The position numbers and the translations under genes were made by a program. 64,000 nucleotides of DNA from Flavobacteriales bacterium (GTDB lineage Bacteria; Bacteroidota; Bacteroidia; Flavobacteriales_F; PHOS-HE28), in NCBI GenBank assembly GCA_016712535.1, contig JADJQW010000003.1, positions 823,001 to 887,000 on the forward strand, read 5' to 3'. The notes beneath the pieces are model-generated. The model did not search any database. It saw only the letters and a program-made list of their open reading frames with translations, and was not told the origin of the DNA. Positions 32,890 to 40,763 of this stretch are shown here, piece by piece; the stretch's first letter is position 1, and every line of letters begins with the position of its first letter.

Positions 32890-35162
32890 ATGAGCCAGAT
32901 CTTCGACTTGGAAATGATCCGCGCGGTCTATGGCCGCTATCCCGCCCGCATCGCTGCTGCCCGCAAAGCGGTGGGCAAGCCGCTCACCCTCTCGGAGAAG
33001 ATCCTCTACGCCCACCTATGGGACGGCGATGCGAAGACCGCCTTCGGCCGCGGCAAGGACTACGTCGATTTCGCCCCGGACCGCGTGGCTATGCAGGACG
33101 CCACCGCGCAGATGGCGCTGCTGCAATTCAGCACCACGGGCCGCAAGCAAGTGGCCGTGCCCAGCACCGTGCATTGCGACCACCTGATCCAGGCGCGCGT
33201 GGGCGCCAAGCAGGACCTGCAGGATGCGCTGCTCAAGAGCAACGAGGTCTTCAACTTCCTCGAGAGCATCAGCAACAAGTACGGCATCGGCTTCTGGAAG
33301 CCGGGCGCGGGCATCATCCACCAAGTGGTATTGGAGCAATACGCCTTCCCCGGCGGCATGATGATCGGCACCGACAGCCACACCGTGAACGCCGGCGGCC
33401 TGGGGATGATCGCCATCGGCGTGGGCGGCGCTGATGCCTGCGATGTGATGAGCGGCCTCGCGTGGGAATTGAAGTGGCCCAAGCTCATCGGCGTGAAGCT
33501 CACCGGCAGGCTCAGCGGCTGGACCTCGCGAAGGACGTGATCCTCAAGGTCGCCGGCATCCTCACCGTGAAGGGCGGCACCGGCGCCATCGTGGAATACT
33601 TCGGCCCCGGCGCGGAGAGCATGAGCTGCACGGGCAAGGGCACCATTGCCAATATGGGCGCGGAGATCGGCGCCACCACCAGCACCTTCAGCTACGACGA
33701 CTCGATGAGCCGCTATCTGAAGGGCACCGGCCGCGCGGAAGTGGCCGCCATGGCCGATGCGATCAAGGAGCACCTGCAAGGCGATCCCGAGGTCTATGCG
33801 GATCCGGCGAAGTACTTCGACCAGGTGATCGAGATCAACCTTAGCGAATTGGAGCCCCATGTGAACGGGCCCTTCACGCCGGACCTCGCGCACCCGATCG
33901 GCGAGTTCGCCGCGGCCGTGAAGAAGAATGGCTGGCCCGCCAAGCTGGAAGTGGGCCTCATCGGCTCCTGCACCAACAGCAGCTACGAGGACCTCACGCG
34001 CAGCGCCTCGCTCGCGCAGCAGGCCATCGACAAGAAGCTGAAGGCGCAGAGCGAGTTCACGATCACGCCGGGCAGCGAGGTGGTGCGCTACACCGCTGAG
34101 CGCGATGGCCTGCTGAAGACCTTCGATGCCATGGGAGGCGTGGTGCTCGCGAATGCCTGCGGCCCTTGCATCGGCCAGTGGGCGCGCCACACGGACGACC
34201 CGAACCGCAAGAACTCGATCATCACCAGCTTCAACCGCAACTTCGCGAAGCGCAACGACGGCAATGCCAACACGCACGCCTTCGTCGCCAGTCCGGAGAT
34301 CGTCACCGCGCTGGCCATCGCCGGCGACCTCACCTTCAATCCGCTCACGGACGAGCTGGTGAACGAAGAAGGCAAGAAGGTGAAGCTCGATGAGCCGCAG
34401 GGCCTGGAGCTGCCCCCGAAGGGCTTCAGCGTGCAGGATCCCGGCTACAAGGCCCCCGCCGCCGATGGCAGCACCGTGCAAGTGGTGGTGAAGCCCGACA
34501 GCGAGCGCCTGCAGCTGTTGGAGCCCTTCCCCGCATGGAATGGCAAGAACATCACCGATGCGGTGGTGCTGATCAAGGCCAAGGGCAAGTGCACCACCGA
34601 CCACATCAGCATGGCCGGTCCTTGGTTGCGCTACCGCGGCCACCTGGACAACATCAGCAACAACACGCTCATCGGCGCCACTAACGCCTTCAATGGCGAA
34701 ACGGACAAGGTGAAGAGCCAGCTGACGGGCGAATACGGGCCGGTGCCTGCCACCCAGCGCGGCTACAAGGCGGCCGGCGTCCCCAGCATCATCGTGGGCG
34801 ACCACAACTACGGCGAGGGATCATCGCGCGAGCATGCCGCCATGCAGCCGCGCCACCTCGGGGTGAGCGCCGTGCTGGTGAAGAGCTTCGCGCGCATCCA
34901 CGAGACCAATCTGAAGAAGCAGGGCATGCTCGCCCTCACCTTCAGCAACGAAGCCGACTATGACAGGATCCAGGAAGACGACCGCATCGACTTCACGGAT
35001 CTCACGGCCTTCGTGCCGGGCAAGCCGCTCACCTTGGTCTTCAAGCACAAGGACGGCAGCAGCGATACGATCGCCTGCAACCACACCTACAATGCCCAGC
35101 AGATCGAGTGGTTCAAGGCGGGCGGCGCGCTGAACATCATCCGGGCGCAGCAGAAGGGCTGA
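32890..35162 (+). CDS. acnA: aconitate hydratase, one-base frameshift
   Basis: About 757 residues in total, the size of mitochondrial-type aconitase. First frame MSQIFDLEMIRAVYGRYPAR through MMIGTDSHTVNAGGLGM to GRLSGWTS, where it breaks at 33527. The second frame continues AKDVILKVAGILTVKGGTGA to the end. Iron-sulfur ligands GSCTNSSYED and ANACGPCIGQW are present, and the swivel domain has GDHNYGEGSSREHAAM. Interconverts citrate and isocitrate. One base is probably missing after 33527. The paralogue name is by resemblance only. Confidence 0.92.
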
Positions 35163-35184
35163 GTGCATGCACCATCTGGAATGA

Positions 35185-35212
35185 AGAAAGCCCCTCCGAA
35201 GAGGGGCTTTCT
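35185..35212. terminator. strong bidirectional terminator
   Basis: AGAAAGCCCCTC, loop CGAA, GAGGGGCTTTCT: a perfect 12-base-pair stem with T-rich ends on both strands, between aconitase and the convergent barrel gene. Confidence 0.9.
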
Positions 35213-35233
35213 GCTATTGGAGAGATGGTTGGA

Positions 35234-35893
35234 TCAATCGTCCCAGCCGAAGAACCACATGAACGAGAGCTGATTCCCGGTGTTCAGCGTGATCGTGGCG
35301 GCTTCGAATTCGGTGTCGTCATCCTTGCTGATGTCCGTGAAGCCAAGGAAGCCACGGTATCCAACGCCCCAGCCCGCCTCGTTGATGTAGCCAAGGCCAT
35401 AGGTCCAGCCGAAGTCCGTGCCGTTCAGGTAATCCTTGTACTTCTCCTTGATGGCGTTGCCGCTGCCGTCAACGCTGTCGAATTCGCTCTCCCCGTCGAC
35501 TCTGGCGCCGAGCAGGAATGCGAGATACGGACCGGTCTCGAAGTACAGGCCGAAGTTGAGGCGGTAGCGGGCCTGGATCGGGACGCTGAGGTAGCTGATG
35601 GAATAGGGCAGTGTTTCCGTGCCCCCGCTCGCATTGACCGTCTCATACTTGGCGCCTTGGCCGCTGTAGAGCAGTTCAGCGAGAATGGAGAAATTACCGT
35701 TCCGGCCAAGCCCGTAATTCGCGATTCCACCCAAGTGCAGCCCGAGTTTGCTCTTGCTCACGTAACCGCTCTCGTTGCTTGGAAGATTGGTGATGTTCAG
35801 TCCGGCCTTCGCGCCGAACTTGAGGCCCTCGCCTTGGGCCAATGCGCCGGTGCCGATGGCCGCAGCGCTCAGAATGGTCAACAGTCGTTTCAT
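35234..35893 (-). CDS. outer-membrane beta-barrel protein (OMP-b-brl family)
   Basis: 219 residues from ATG 35893 (MKRLLTILSAAAIGTGALAQ signal). Alternating strands follow: FGAKAGLNITNLPSNESGYV, FSILAELLYSGQGAKYE, ISYLSVPIQARYRLNFGLYF, FGWTYGLGYINEAGWGVGYR, and a last strand ending in aromatic residues (LSFMWFFGWDD), as outer-membrane barrels do. About eight strands expected. Function unknown; common in Bacteroidota. A TATATTTC element lies 24 bases upstream. Confidence 0.87.
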   Translation of the reverse strand: MKRLLTILSAAAIGTGALAQGEGLKFGAKAGLNITNLPSNESGYVSKSKLGLHLGGIANYGLGRNGNFSILAELLYSGQGAKYETVNASGGTETLPYSISYLSVPIQARYRLNFGLYFETGPYLAFLLGARVDGESEFDSVDGSGNAIKEKYKDYLNGTDFGWTYGLGYINEAGWGVGYRGFLGFTDISKDDDTEFEAATITLNTGNQLSFMWFFGWDD

Positions 35894-36000
35894 GTGTTGC
35901 GTTTTGAATTTGGGCGGGAAATATAGGCTAGTCGTCCGTGTCCGTCCACTGAGCTTGGGCACGGTGCTTGCCAGCGCCGCCGCCGTTGGCGGGCACACGC

Positions 36001-36008
36001 TACTTTCG
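36001..36008 (+). promoter_or_regulatory. candidate -7 element TACTTTCG
   Basis: 27 bases before the OmpA-family ATG at 36036; rules out the longer frame starting at 35775. Confidence 0.5.
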
Positions 36009-36035
36009 CCCGCCTCGCATCAAAAGCACCAGCAC

Positions 36036-37199
36036 ATGCGCCACCTCACAGTCGCCCTGTCCTTCTTCGCCGTCGCATCAGCCTTTGCGCAGCCCATCGA
36101 TACCACACGCACCTGGGTGGTCAATGGGGACTTCGAGCAATGGGAAGGCAAATCGAAGCTGAAGCGCGCTGGCGGCATCCAGTACGCCAAAGGCTGGAGC
36201 AGTGCCACCAGCAAGAAAGCCGACCTCTTCAGCGAAGTGGCCACGGTGGAGAGCACGGTGAGCACCCCTAAGAACTTCGCTGGCGAGCAGATGGCCCTGA
36301 GCGGCAGCAACTACGCTGGTGTGCGCTGGTGGAGCCACCAGAACAAGGAGCCGCGCACCTACATCCAGACCCAGCTCAAGAGCAAGATGAAGAAGGACTC
36401 GCTCTACTGCGTGCGCTACTATGTGAGCCTCGGCGACCTCAGCAAGTACGCCACCGGCGAGCTCGGCGCCTGGTTCAGCAAGGACAAGACCGAGAAAGAG
36501 GAACCCGTCAGCCTCACTTACGAAGTGACCGTGCCGCCAGTGCGCACCAAGATCTACAACGACATGTTCAGCTGGCAGGGCGTGTGCGGCACCTATGAGA
36601 GCAAGGGCAACGAAGAGTGGATGATCATCGGGAACTTCGCTGCCACCGAGAAGACTGACAACGCGAAAGCCAAGCGCCCCAAAGGCGAGACCCGTCCGCA
36701 GGTCTTCAGCGCCTACTACTACATCGACAATGTGGAGGTGTATCCCGTGAAGAACCGCAGCTCCTGCTCGTGCGAGCAGCTCAAGGACGCCGAGAGCGAG
36801 TACATCTTCAGCCGCAAAGGCGTCACGCCACCCGGCCTGAAGCCGAAGGAGAGGGCCGAGCGCCAGACCATCTACTTCAAGCGTTTCCAGCGCATGATCG
36901 ACCCGAGCATGGAGCCTTGGCTGGAGGATATCAAGAAGGCCATGATAGAGGACCCCGCCATGCGCATTGAACTCACCGGCCACTTCGACGCCACCGAGAT
37001 GGACCGGACGCGCATCCGTCCAGACCTGGCCGAGCTCTCGAAGGAGCGCGCAGAGGCCGTGCGCGATGCGTTGGTGGAGATGGGCATCGAAGCCGGACGC
37101 ATCAGCGTGGTGGGCAAGGACGCCTCTGAGCCCGCCGATGACAGCGGCAACGAGGTTGGCATGAGCAAGAACCGGCGCGTGAACGTGGTGGTGAAGTAG
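36036..37199 (+). CDS. OmpA-family outer-membrane protein
   Basis: 387 residues. Signal peptide MRHLTVALSFFAVASAFAQ. The middle (residues ~20-235) is a galactose-binding-like beta-sandwich of the type seen in T9SS-lineage surface proteins (WVVNGDFEQWEG; IQTQLKSKMKKDSLYCVRYY). A Cys-rich link SSCSCEQL precedes the OmpA peptidoglycan-binding domain (IELTGHFDATEMD; LSKERAEAVRDALVEMGI; MSKNRRVNVVVK). Tethers the outer membrane to the wall; ligand of the sandwich unknown. Confidence 0.87.
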   Translation: MRHLTVALSFFAVASAFAQPIDTTRTWVVNGDFEQWEGKSKLKRAGGIQYAKGWSSATSKKADLFSEVATVESTVSTPKNFAGEQMALSGSNYAGVRWWSHQNKEPRTYIQTQLKSKMKKDSLYCVRYYVSLGDLSKYATGELGAWFSKDKTEKEEPVSLTYEVTVPPVRTKIYNDMFSWQGVCGTYESKGNEEWMIIGNFAATEKTDNAKAKRPKGETRPQVFSAYYYIDNVEVYPVKNRSSCSCEQLKDAESEYIFSRKGVTPPGLKPKERAERQTIYFKRFQRMIDPSMEPWLEDIKKAMIEDPAMRIELTGHFDATEMDRTRIRPDLAELSKERAEAVRDALVEMGIEAGRISVVGKDASEPADDSGNEVGMSKNRRVNVVVK

Positions 37200-37212
37200 G
37201 GAGCGATTGCAC

Positions 37213-37249
37213 GGTGCTGCGGTGCGGAGGTGCTAAGGTGCTGCGGTGC
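37213..37249 (+). repeat. 8-bp-period repeat, left of S23 gene
   Basis: GGTGC recurs five times at exactly 8-base steps (37213, 37221, 37229, 37237, 37245), separated by TGC/GGA/TAA/TGC triplets. Inverted partner lies right of the gene. Confidence 0.75.
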
Positions 37250-37352
37250 ATAAGGCCCGTAAGGATGAAGCCGCGTGGGCACTTGAACCTGACCGTGGGC
37301 TCGATCCGGCGCTGAATTCGAGAGATTGCTAGTTTGGTGGAAATGAACCATC

Positions 37353-37766
37353 ATGGCAGCTTTCAAGGATTTCGAGGAGATCATCGCATGGCAGCGCGGG
37401 ATTGATCTGTCCGCCAGCATATACGCACGCTTCAAGGATCACCGGGATTTTGGATTCAGGGACCAGATCCTCAGAGCGTCGGTCTCCGTCTCGAACAACA
37501 TCGCCGAAGGGTTCGGTCGCGGGTCGAACACGCAGTTCCGCTATTTCCTGAACGTGTCCCGGGCGTCGTGCAATGAGGTGCGGTCCACTATCGTGCTCGC
37601 TGAGCGTATAGGCTATCTGAGCAAGGAGGATGTCGATGCGCTGCGAGCGGAATGCATCCGGCTGAGTGCGACGATCCTCGGATTGATCAAGACCATGAGG
37701 CGCGACTACTTGAATTCGTTCGCGCCCTGGCTTATCCCGCTCGCATCATGGGCCGGTTGGCTGTAG
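37353..37766 (+). CDS. S23-type four-helix-bundle protein
   Basis: 137 residues. Helical family originally found in rRNA intervening sequences: FEEIIAWQRGIDLSASIYAR, FRDQILRASVSVSNNIAEGF (hallmark), NTQFRYFLNVSRASCNEVRS, IRLSATILGLIKTM. Relatives include Avd of diversity-generating retroelements, but no reverse transcriptase is here. Role unknown. Bracketed by inverted 8-bp-period repeats; the C-terminal ~12 residues extend past the bundle. Confidence 0.92.
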   Translation: MAAFKDFEEIIAWQRGIDLSASIYARFKDHRDFGFRDQILRASVSVSNNIAEGFGRGSNTQFRYFLNVSRASCNEVRSTIVLAERIGYLSKEDVDALRAECIRLSATILGLIKTMRRDYLNSFAPWLIPLASWAGWL

Positions 37767-37802
37767 TTCAGCAGGGTGCCATAGCCCATCAGCGGCTATA
37801 GT

Positions 37803-37839
37803 GCACCTTAGCACCTCAGTACCATTGCACTTTGGCACT
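37803..37839 (-). repeat. 8-bp-period repeat, right of S23 gene
   Basis: GCACC/GTACC/GCACT units at 37803, 37811, 37819, 37827 and 37835: the complementary orientation of the left array, same 8-base step. It ends 17 bases before the next gene's probable start. Confidence 0.75.
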
Positions 37840-37855
37840 TGGAACTGGACTCTCA

Positions 37856-39217
37856 GTGGACAAGAACGACCCCAAGGTCATCCGCGCATGGACCTTCTAC
37901 GATTGGGCCAACTCGGTCTATTCGCTCACCATCACCAGCGCGGTGTTCCCGATCTTCTATGCGGCCATCACCAAGGATGAGGAAGGGGAGGACCTGGTGC
38001 TCAACAGCGCCATCGGGATCCCGGCGCCATCGCTTTACTCGTACGCGCTTTCGGTCGGCTTCCTCATCGTGGCGGTGATCGCCCCGCTGCTCAGCGGCAT
38101 CGCCGACAGTCGCGGCAATAAGCTCGCGTTCCTCAAGGGGTTCTGCTACCTCGGCGCCATGTCCTGCGCGGGCCTGGCCTTCTTCACCCTCGAGGGCATC
38201 TGGTGGGGGCTCGGCCTGGTGGCGCTTGCCTGCATCGGCTTCAGCGGAAGCCTGGTTTTCTACGATGCCTTCCTCGTGGATATCGCAGGCAAGGATCAGC
38301 ACGACAAGGTGAGCGCGCGCGGCTACACCATGGGCTACATCGGCAGCGTGGTCCTGCTCGTCATAAACCTGCTCATGGTGATGCAGCCCGATTGGTTCTC
38401 CTTGCCGAAGAGCATCACCATCGGCGATGTGACCTACGGTGGCGTGCCGGCCCGGGTCACCTTCATCACGGTCGGCCTTTGGTGGGCCGGCTTCGCGCAG
38501 GTCGCCTTCCACCGCCTGCCGAAGCGGACACCAGCGGCCGATGGCCACGATGGCCTGCTCTGGAGCGGCTACCGGGAATTGCGGAAGGTGTGGCGGCAGC
38601 TCATGGCCACCGTGAGGCTGAAGCGCTACCTCTTGGCCTTCTTCGTCTTCAATATGGGCATCCAGACGGTGATGTACCTCGCGGTGATCTTCGCCGAACA
38701 GGAGGTCAAGCAAGTGGACGCCGCAGGCACGGTGGTGCCCATCGCCTCCGAGAGCCTGATCATCAGCATCCTGATCATCCAGCTCGTTGCGGCGGTCGGC
38801 GCAACGCTCTTCGTGCGGCTCAGCGCGCGCTTCGGGAACATCCGCGCCCTGGCCATCGGCGTGACGGTGTGGGTGGGCATCTGCACGGCCGCCTACTTCA
38901 CGCGGTGGACGCATGAGTTCTACATCCTGGCGGGCTGCGTGGGACTGGTGATGGGCGGCTGCCAAGCGCTCGCGCGGAGCACCTATGCCAAGTTCCTTCC
39001 GGCGACGAATGACACCGCCTCCTATTTCAGCTTCTACGACGTGAGCTACTACCTGGGCACCGTGCTGGGCACCGTGATCTTCGGTGCGGTGTTCCAACTC
39101 ACCAACGACCTGCGCAACACGGCGATCGCGCTCGGGCTGATCTTCATCGCTGGCGTGGTGCTGCTGCTGCGGGTGCCGAAAGAGGAGGTGCGGATCACAG
39201 GGGCCGGAGGGGCCTGA
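37856..39217 (+). CDS. UMF1-family MFS transporter
   Basis: 453 residues from GTG 37856 (VDKNDPKVIRAWTFYDWANS). A TTG at 37832 is in frame but lies within the repeat. The ~12-helix UMF1/Atg22-like set is clear: WTFYDWANSVYSLTITSAVF, LLSGIADSRGNKLAFLKGFC, VSARGYTMGYIGSVVLL, and late FLPATNDTASYFSFYDVSYY. Relatives are proposed amino-acid or peptide exporters; substrate unproven. Confidence 0.9.
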   Translation: MDKNDPKVIRAWTFYDWANSVYSLTITSAVFPIFYAAITKDEEGEDLVLNSAIGIPAPSLYSYALSVGFLIVAVIAPLLSGIADSRGNKLAFLKGFCYLGAMSCAGLAFFTLEGIWWGLGLVALACIGFSGSLVFYDAFLVDIAGKDQHDKVSARGYTMGYIGSVVLLVINLLMVMQPDWFSLPKSITIGDVTYGGVPARVTFITVGLWWAGFAQVAFHRLPKRTPAADGHDGLLWSGYRELRKVWRQLMATVRLKRYLLAFFVFNMGIQTVMYLAVIFAEQEVKQVDAAGTVVPIASESLIISILIIQLVAAVGATLFVRLSARFGNIRALAIGVTVWVGICTAAYFTRWTHEFYILAGCVGLVMGGCQALARSTYAKFLPATNDTASYFSFYDVSYYLGTVLGTVIFGAVFQLTNDLRNTAIALGLIFIAGVVLLLRVPKEEVRITGAGGA

Positions 39218-39226
39218 GGCATCTCA

Positions 39227-40048
39227 TCACCCCAACGCCACATCCAGCACCATCATCACGATGAAGCCGCCGATGAAGCCGAGCGTCGCGATGTCGGTGT
39301 ACTTGTCCTGTTGCGTCTCGGGGATCACTTCCTCGACCACCACGTAGATCATGGCACCGGCGGCGAAGGCCAGCGCATAGGGCAGCACGCTCTGCATGTG
39401 GATCACGGCCACCGCGCCGAGGACGCCTGCCACGGGCTCCACGATGGCGCTGAGCTGCCCGAACCAGAAGCTTCGCAATTTGCTAACGCCTTGCCGCCGC
39501 AAGGGCATGCTCACCGCGAAGCCTTCCGGGAAGTTCTGGAGGCCGATGCCGATGGCCAGGGCCACCGCCCCGCCGATGCTCGCCTCCGGCATGCCCGCGG
39601 CCACGCCGCCGAAGAGCACGCCCACGGCAAGGCCCTCGGGGATGTTGTGCAAGGTGATGGCCAGCACCAGGAGCGTGGTTCGGTGCCAATTGGTGGCGGG
39701 CCCTTCGCTGCGGCTCGGATCGAAGTTGATGTGGAGGTGAGGCAACAGCTTGTCGAGCAAGAAGATGAACAACGCTCCTGACGCGAAGCCGATGGCCGGC
39801 GCCAGCCATGGGATATTGCCCATGCGCTCGCTCATTTCAATGCTCGGTGCCAGCAGGCTCCAGAAGCTCGCGGCCACCATCACCCCGCCGGTGAAGCCCA
39901 GCATGCCATCGAGCCATTTGCGCGAAGCGTTGCCGAAGAAGAAGACAAGGCCCGCGCCCGCTGCAGTCACCAGCCAAGTGAACGTGGTGGCGAGGAAGGC
40001 GGCCACCACCGGATCGATGCGGCTGAAATAGTCGAGGACGGTGTTCAT
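39227..40048 (-). CDS. ZIP-family metal transporter (GufA-like)
   Basis: 273 residues, ~8 helices. Metal-pathway motifs of GufA-type ZIPs: helix 4 ITLHNIPEGLAVGVLFGG and helix 5 IGLQNFPEGFAVSMPLRR, plus a His-containing loop LLPHLHINFDP. Takes up divalent metals such as zinc, iron or manganese. Overlaps the upstream regulator by 4 bases, so one transcript, presumably metal-controlled. Confidence 0.93.
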   Translation of the reverse strand: MNTVLDYFSRIDPVVAAFLATTFTWLVTAAGAGLVFFFGNASRKWLDGMLGFTGGVMVAASFWSLLAPSIEMSERMGNIPWLAPAIGFASGALFIFLLDKLLPHLHINFDPSRSEGPATNWHRTTLLVLAITLHNIPEGLAVGVLFGGVAAGMPEASIGGAVALAIGIGLQNFPEGFAVSMPLRRQGVSKLRSFWFGQLSAIVEPVAGVLGAVAVIHMQSVLPYALAFAAGAMIYVVVEEVIPETQQDKYTDIATLGFIGGFIVMMVLDVALG

Positions 40049-40701
40049 GCGGATTCTACTTGCAGGTGGTGGCTGACGTCCTTGCTCAGGCTGAAGGCGC
40101 CGCCGCTCTTCGGTTTCACATCCATGCTGCCATCGAAGCCATGCACTTCCTGCACGGTGAGCAGGCTGCCGATGCGCAACCCTTTCGCGTCGAGCAGGCG
40201 CAGCAGGCCATCGGTGGTCTCGCTCACAGCGGCTATGCGCACCTGGTCGCCCGCCTTGCAGGCGTCGAGGCGCTTGGTCTTCCGTGCCTGGATCCTCCCG
40301 TTCTTGTCCGGGATCGGGTCGCCGTGGGGATCGAAGGCCGGTCGCCCCAGGTACTCGAAGAGCTTGTCCGTGAGCTTGTCGCTGCCCACATGCTCGAGCT
40401 GTTCCGCCACTTCGTGCACTTCGTCCCAGCCGAAGCCGAGGCGGGTCACCAGGAAGGTCTCCCAGAGCCGGTGCTTGCGCACGAGCTGCAAGGCGAGCAC
40501 CTGGCCTTTGGATGTGAGCTTGACCCCATAGTAGGGCTCGTGCTTGAGGTAGCCCTTCTCCGCCAGCTTCTTCAGCATGTCCGTGACGCTGCTGGCCTTG
40601 GTCCGCAGGCGCTCGGCCAACTCCTTGGTGAAGGCGCGGTCGTTCTCCTGGAGAAGGGCGTACACCGCCTTCACATGGTCCTCTTCGCTGCGGGTGAGCA
40701 T
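40045..40701 (-). CDS. DtxR/MntR-family metal-dependent repressor
   Basis: 218 residues. N-terminal winged helix (MLTRSEEDHVKAVYALLQEN; AERLRTKASSVTDMLKKLAE), then the metal-binding dimerisation domain (GWDEVHEVAEQLEHVGSDKL; EYLGRPAFDPHGDPIPD, conserved in the family) and a C-terminal FeoA-like SH3 domain (GDQVRIAAVSET). Represses uptake genes when metal-loaded. Transcribed with the ZIP gene and divergently from a TonB-dependent receptor, with a candidate operator between. Confidence 0.95.
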   Translation of the reverse strand: MLTRSEEDHVKAVYALLQENDRAFTKELAERLRTKASSVTDMLKKLAEKGYLKHEPYYGVKLTSKGQVLALQLVRKHRLWETFLVTRLGFGWDEVHEVAEQLEHVGSDKLTDKLFEYLGRPAFDPHGDPIPDKNGRIQARKTKRLDACKAGDQVRIAAVSETTDGLLRLLDAKGLRIGSLLTVQEVHGFDGSMDVKPKSGGAFSLSKDVSHHLQVESA

Positions 40702-40711
40702 GAAACTGCGG

Positions 40712-40719
40712 CGAAAGTA
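40712..40719 (-). promoter_or_regulatory. candidate -7 element TACTTTCG for regulator-ZIP operon
   Basis: 10 bases before the regulator ATG at 40701; mirror image of the receptor promoter element. Confidence 0.55.
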
Positions 40720-40728
40720 GAAAAAAGA

Positions 40729-40742
40729 TTAGACAATCCTAA
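40729..40742. promoter_or_regulatory. candidate DtxR/MntR operator TTAGACAATCCTAA
   Basis: TTAG...CTAA arms resemble the DtxR/IdeR box ends. Its centre is 20 bases from the centre of each flanking -7 element, so it would cover both -33 regions. Confidence 0.6.
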
Positions 40743-40751
40743 ATAACGGGC

Positions 40752-40759
40752 TACTTTCG
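40752..40759 (+). promoter_or_regulatory. candidate -7 element TACTTTCG for receptor
   Basis: 4 bases before the receptor ATG at 40764. Confidence 0.55.
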
Positions 40760-40763
40760 CGGC

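Noticed and set aside
33060..34805. 581-codon minus-strand frame opposite aconitase
   Set aside because: Shadow of a conserved gene; no motif or signal.
37353..37766. S23 gene as Avd of a diversity-generating retroelement
   Set aside because: No reverse transcriptase, template repeat or variable repeat was found nearby.
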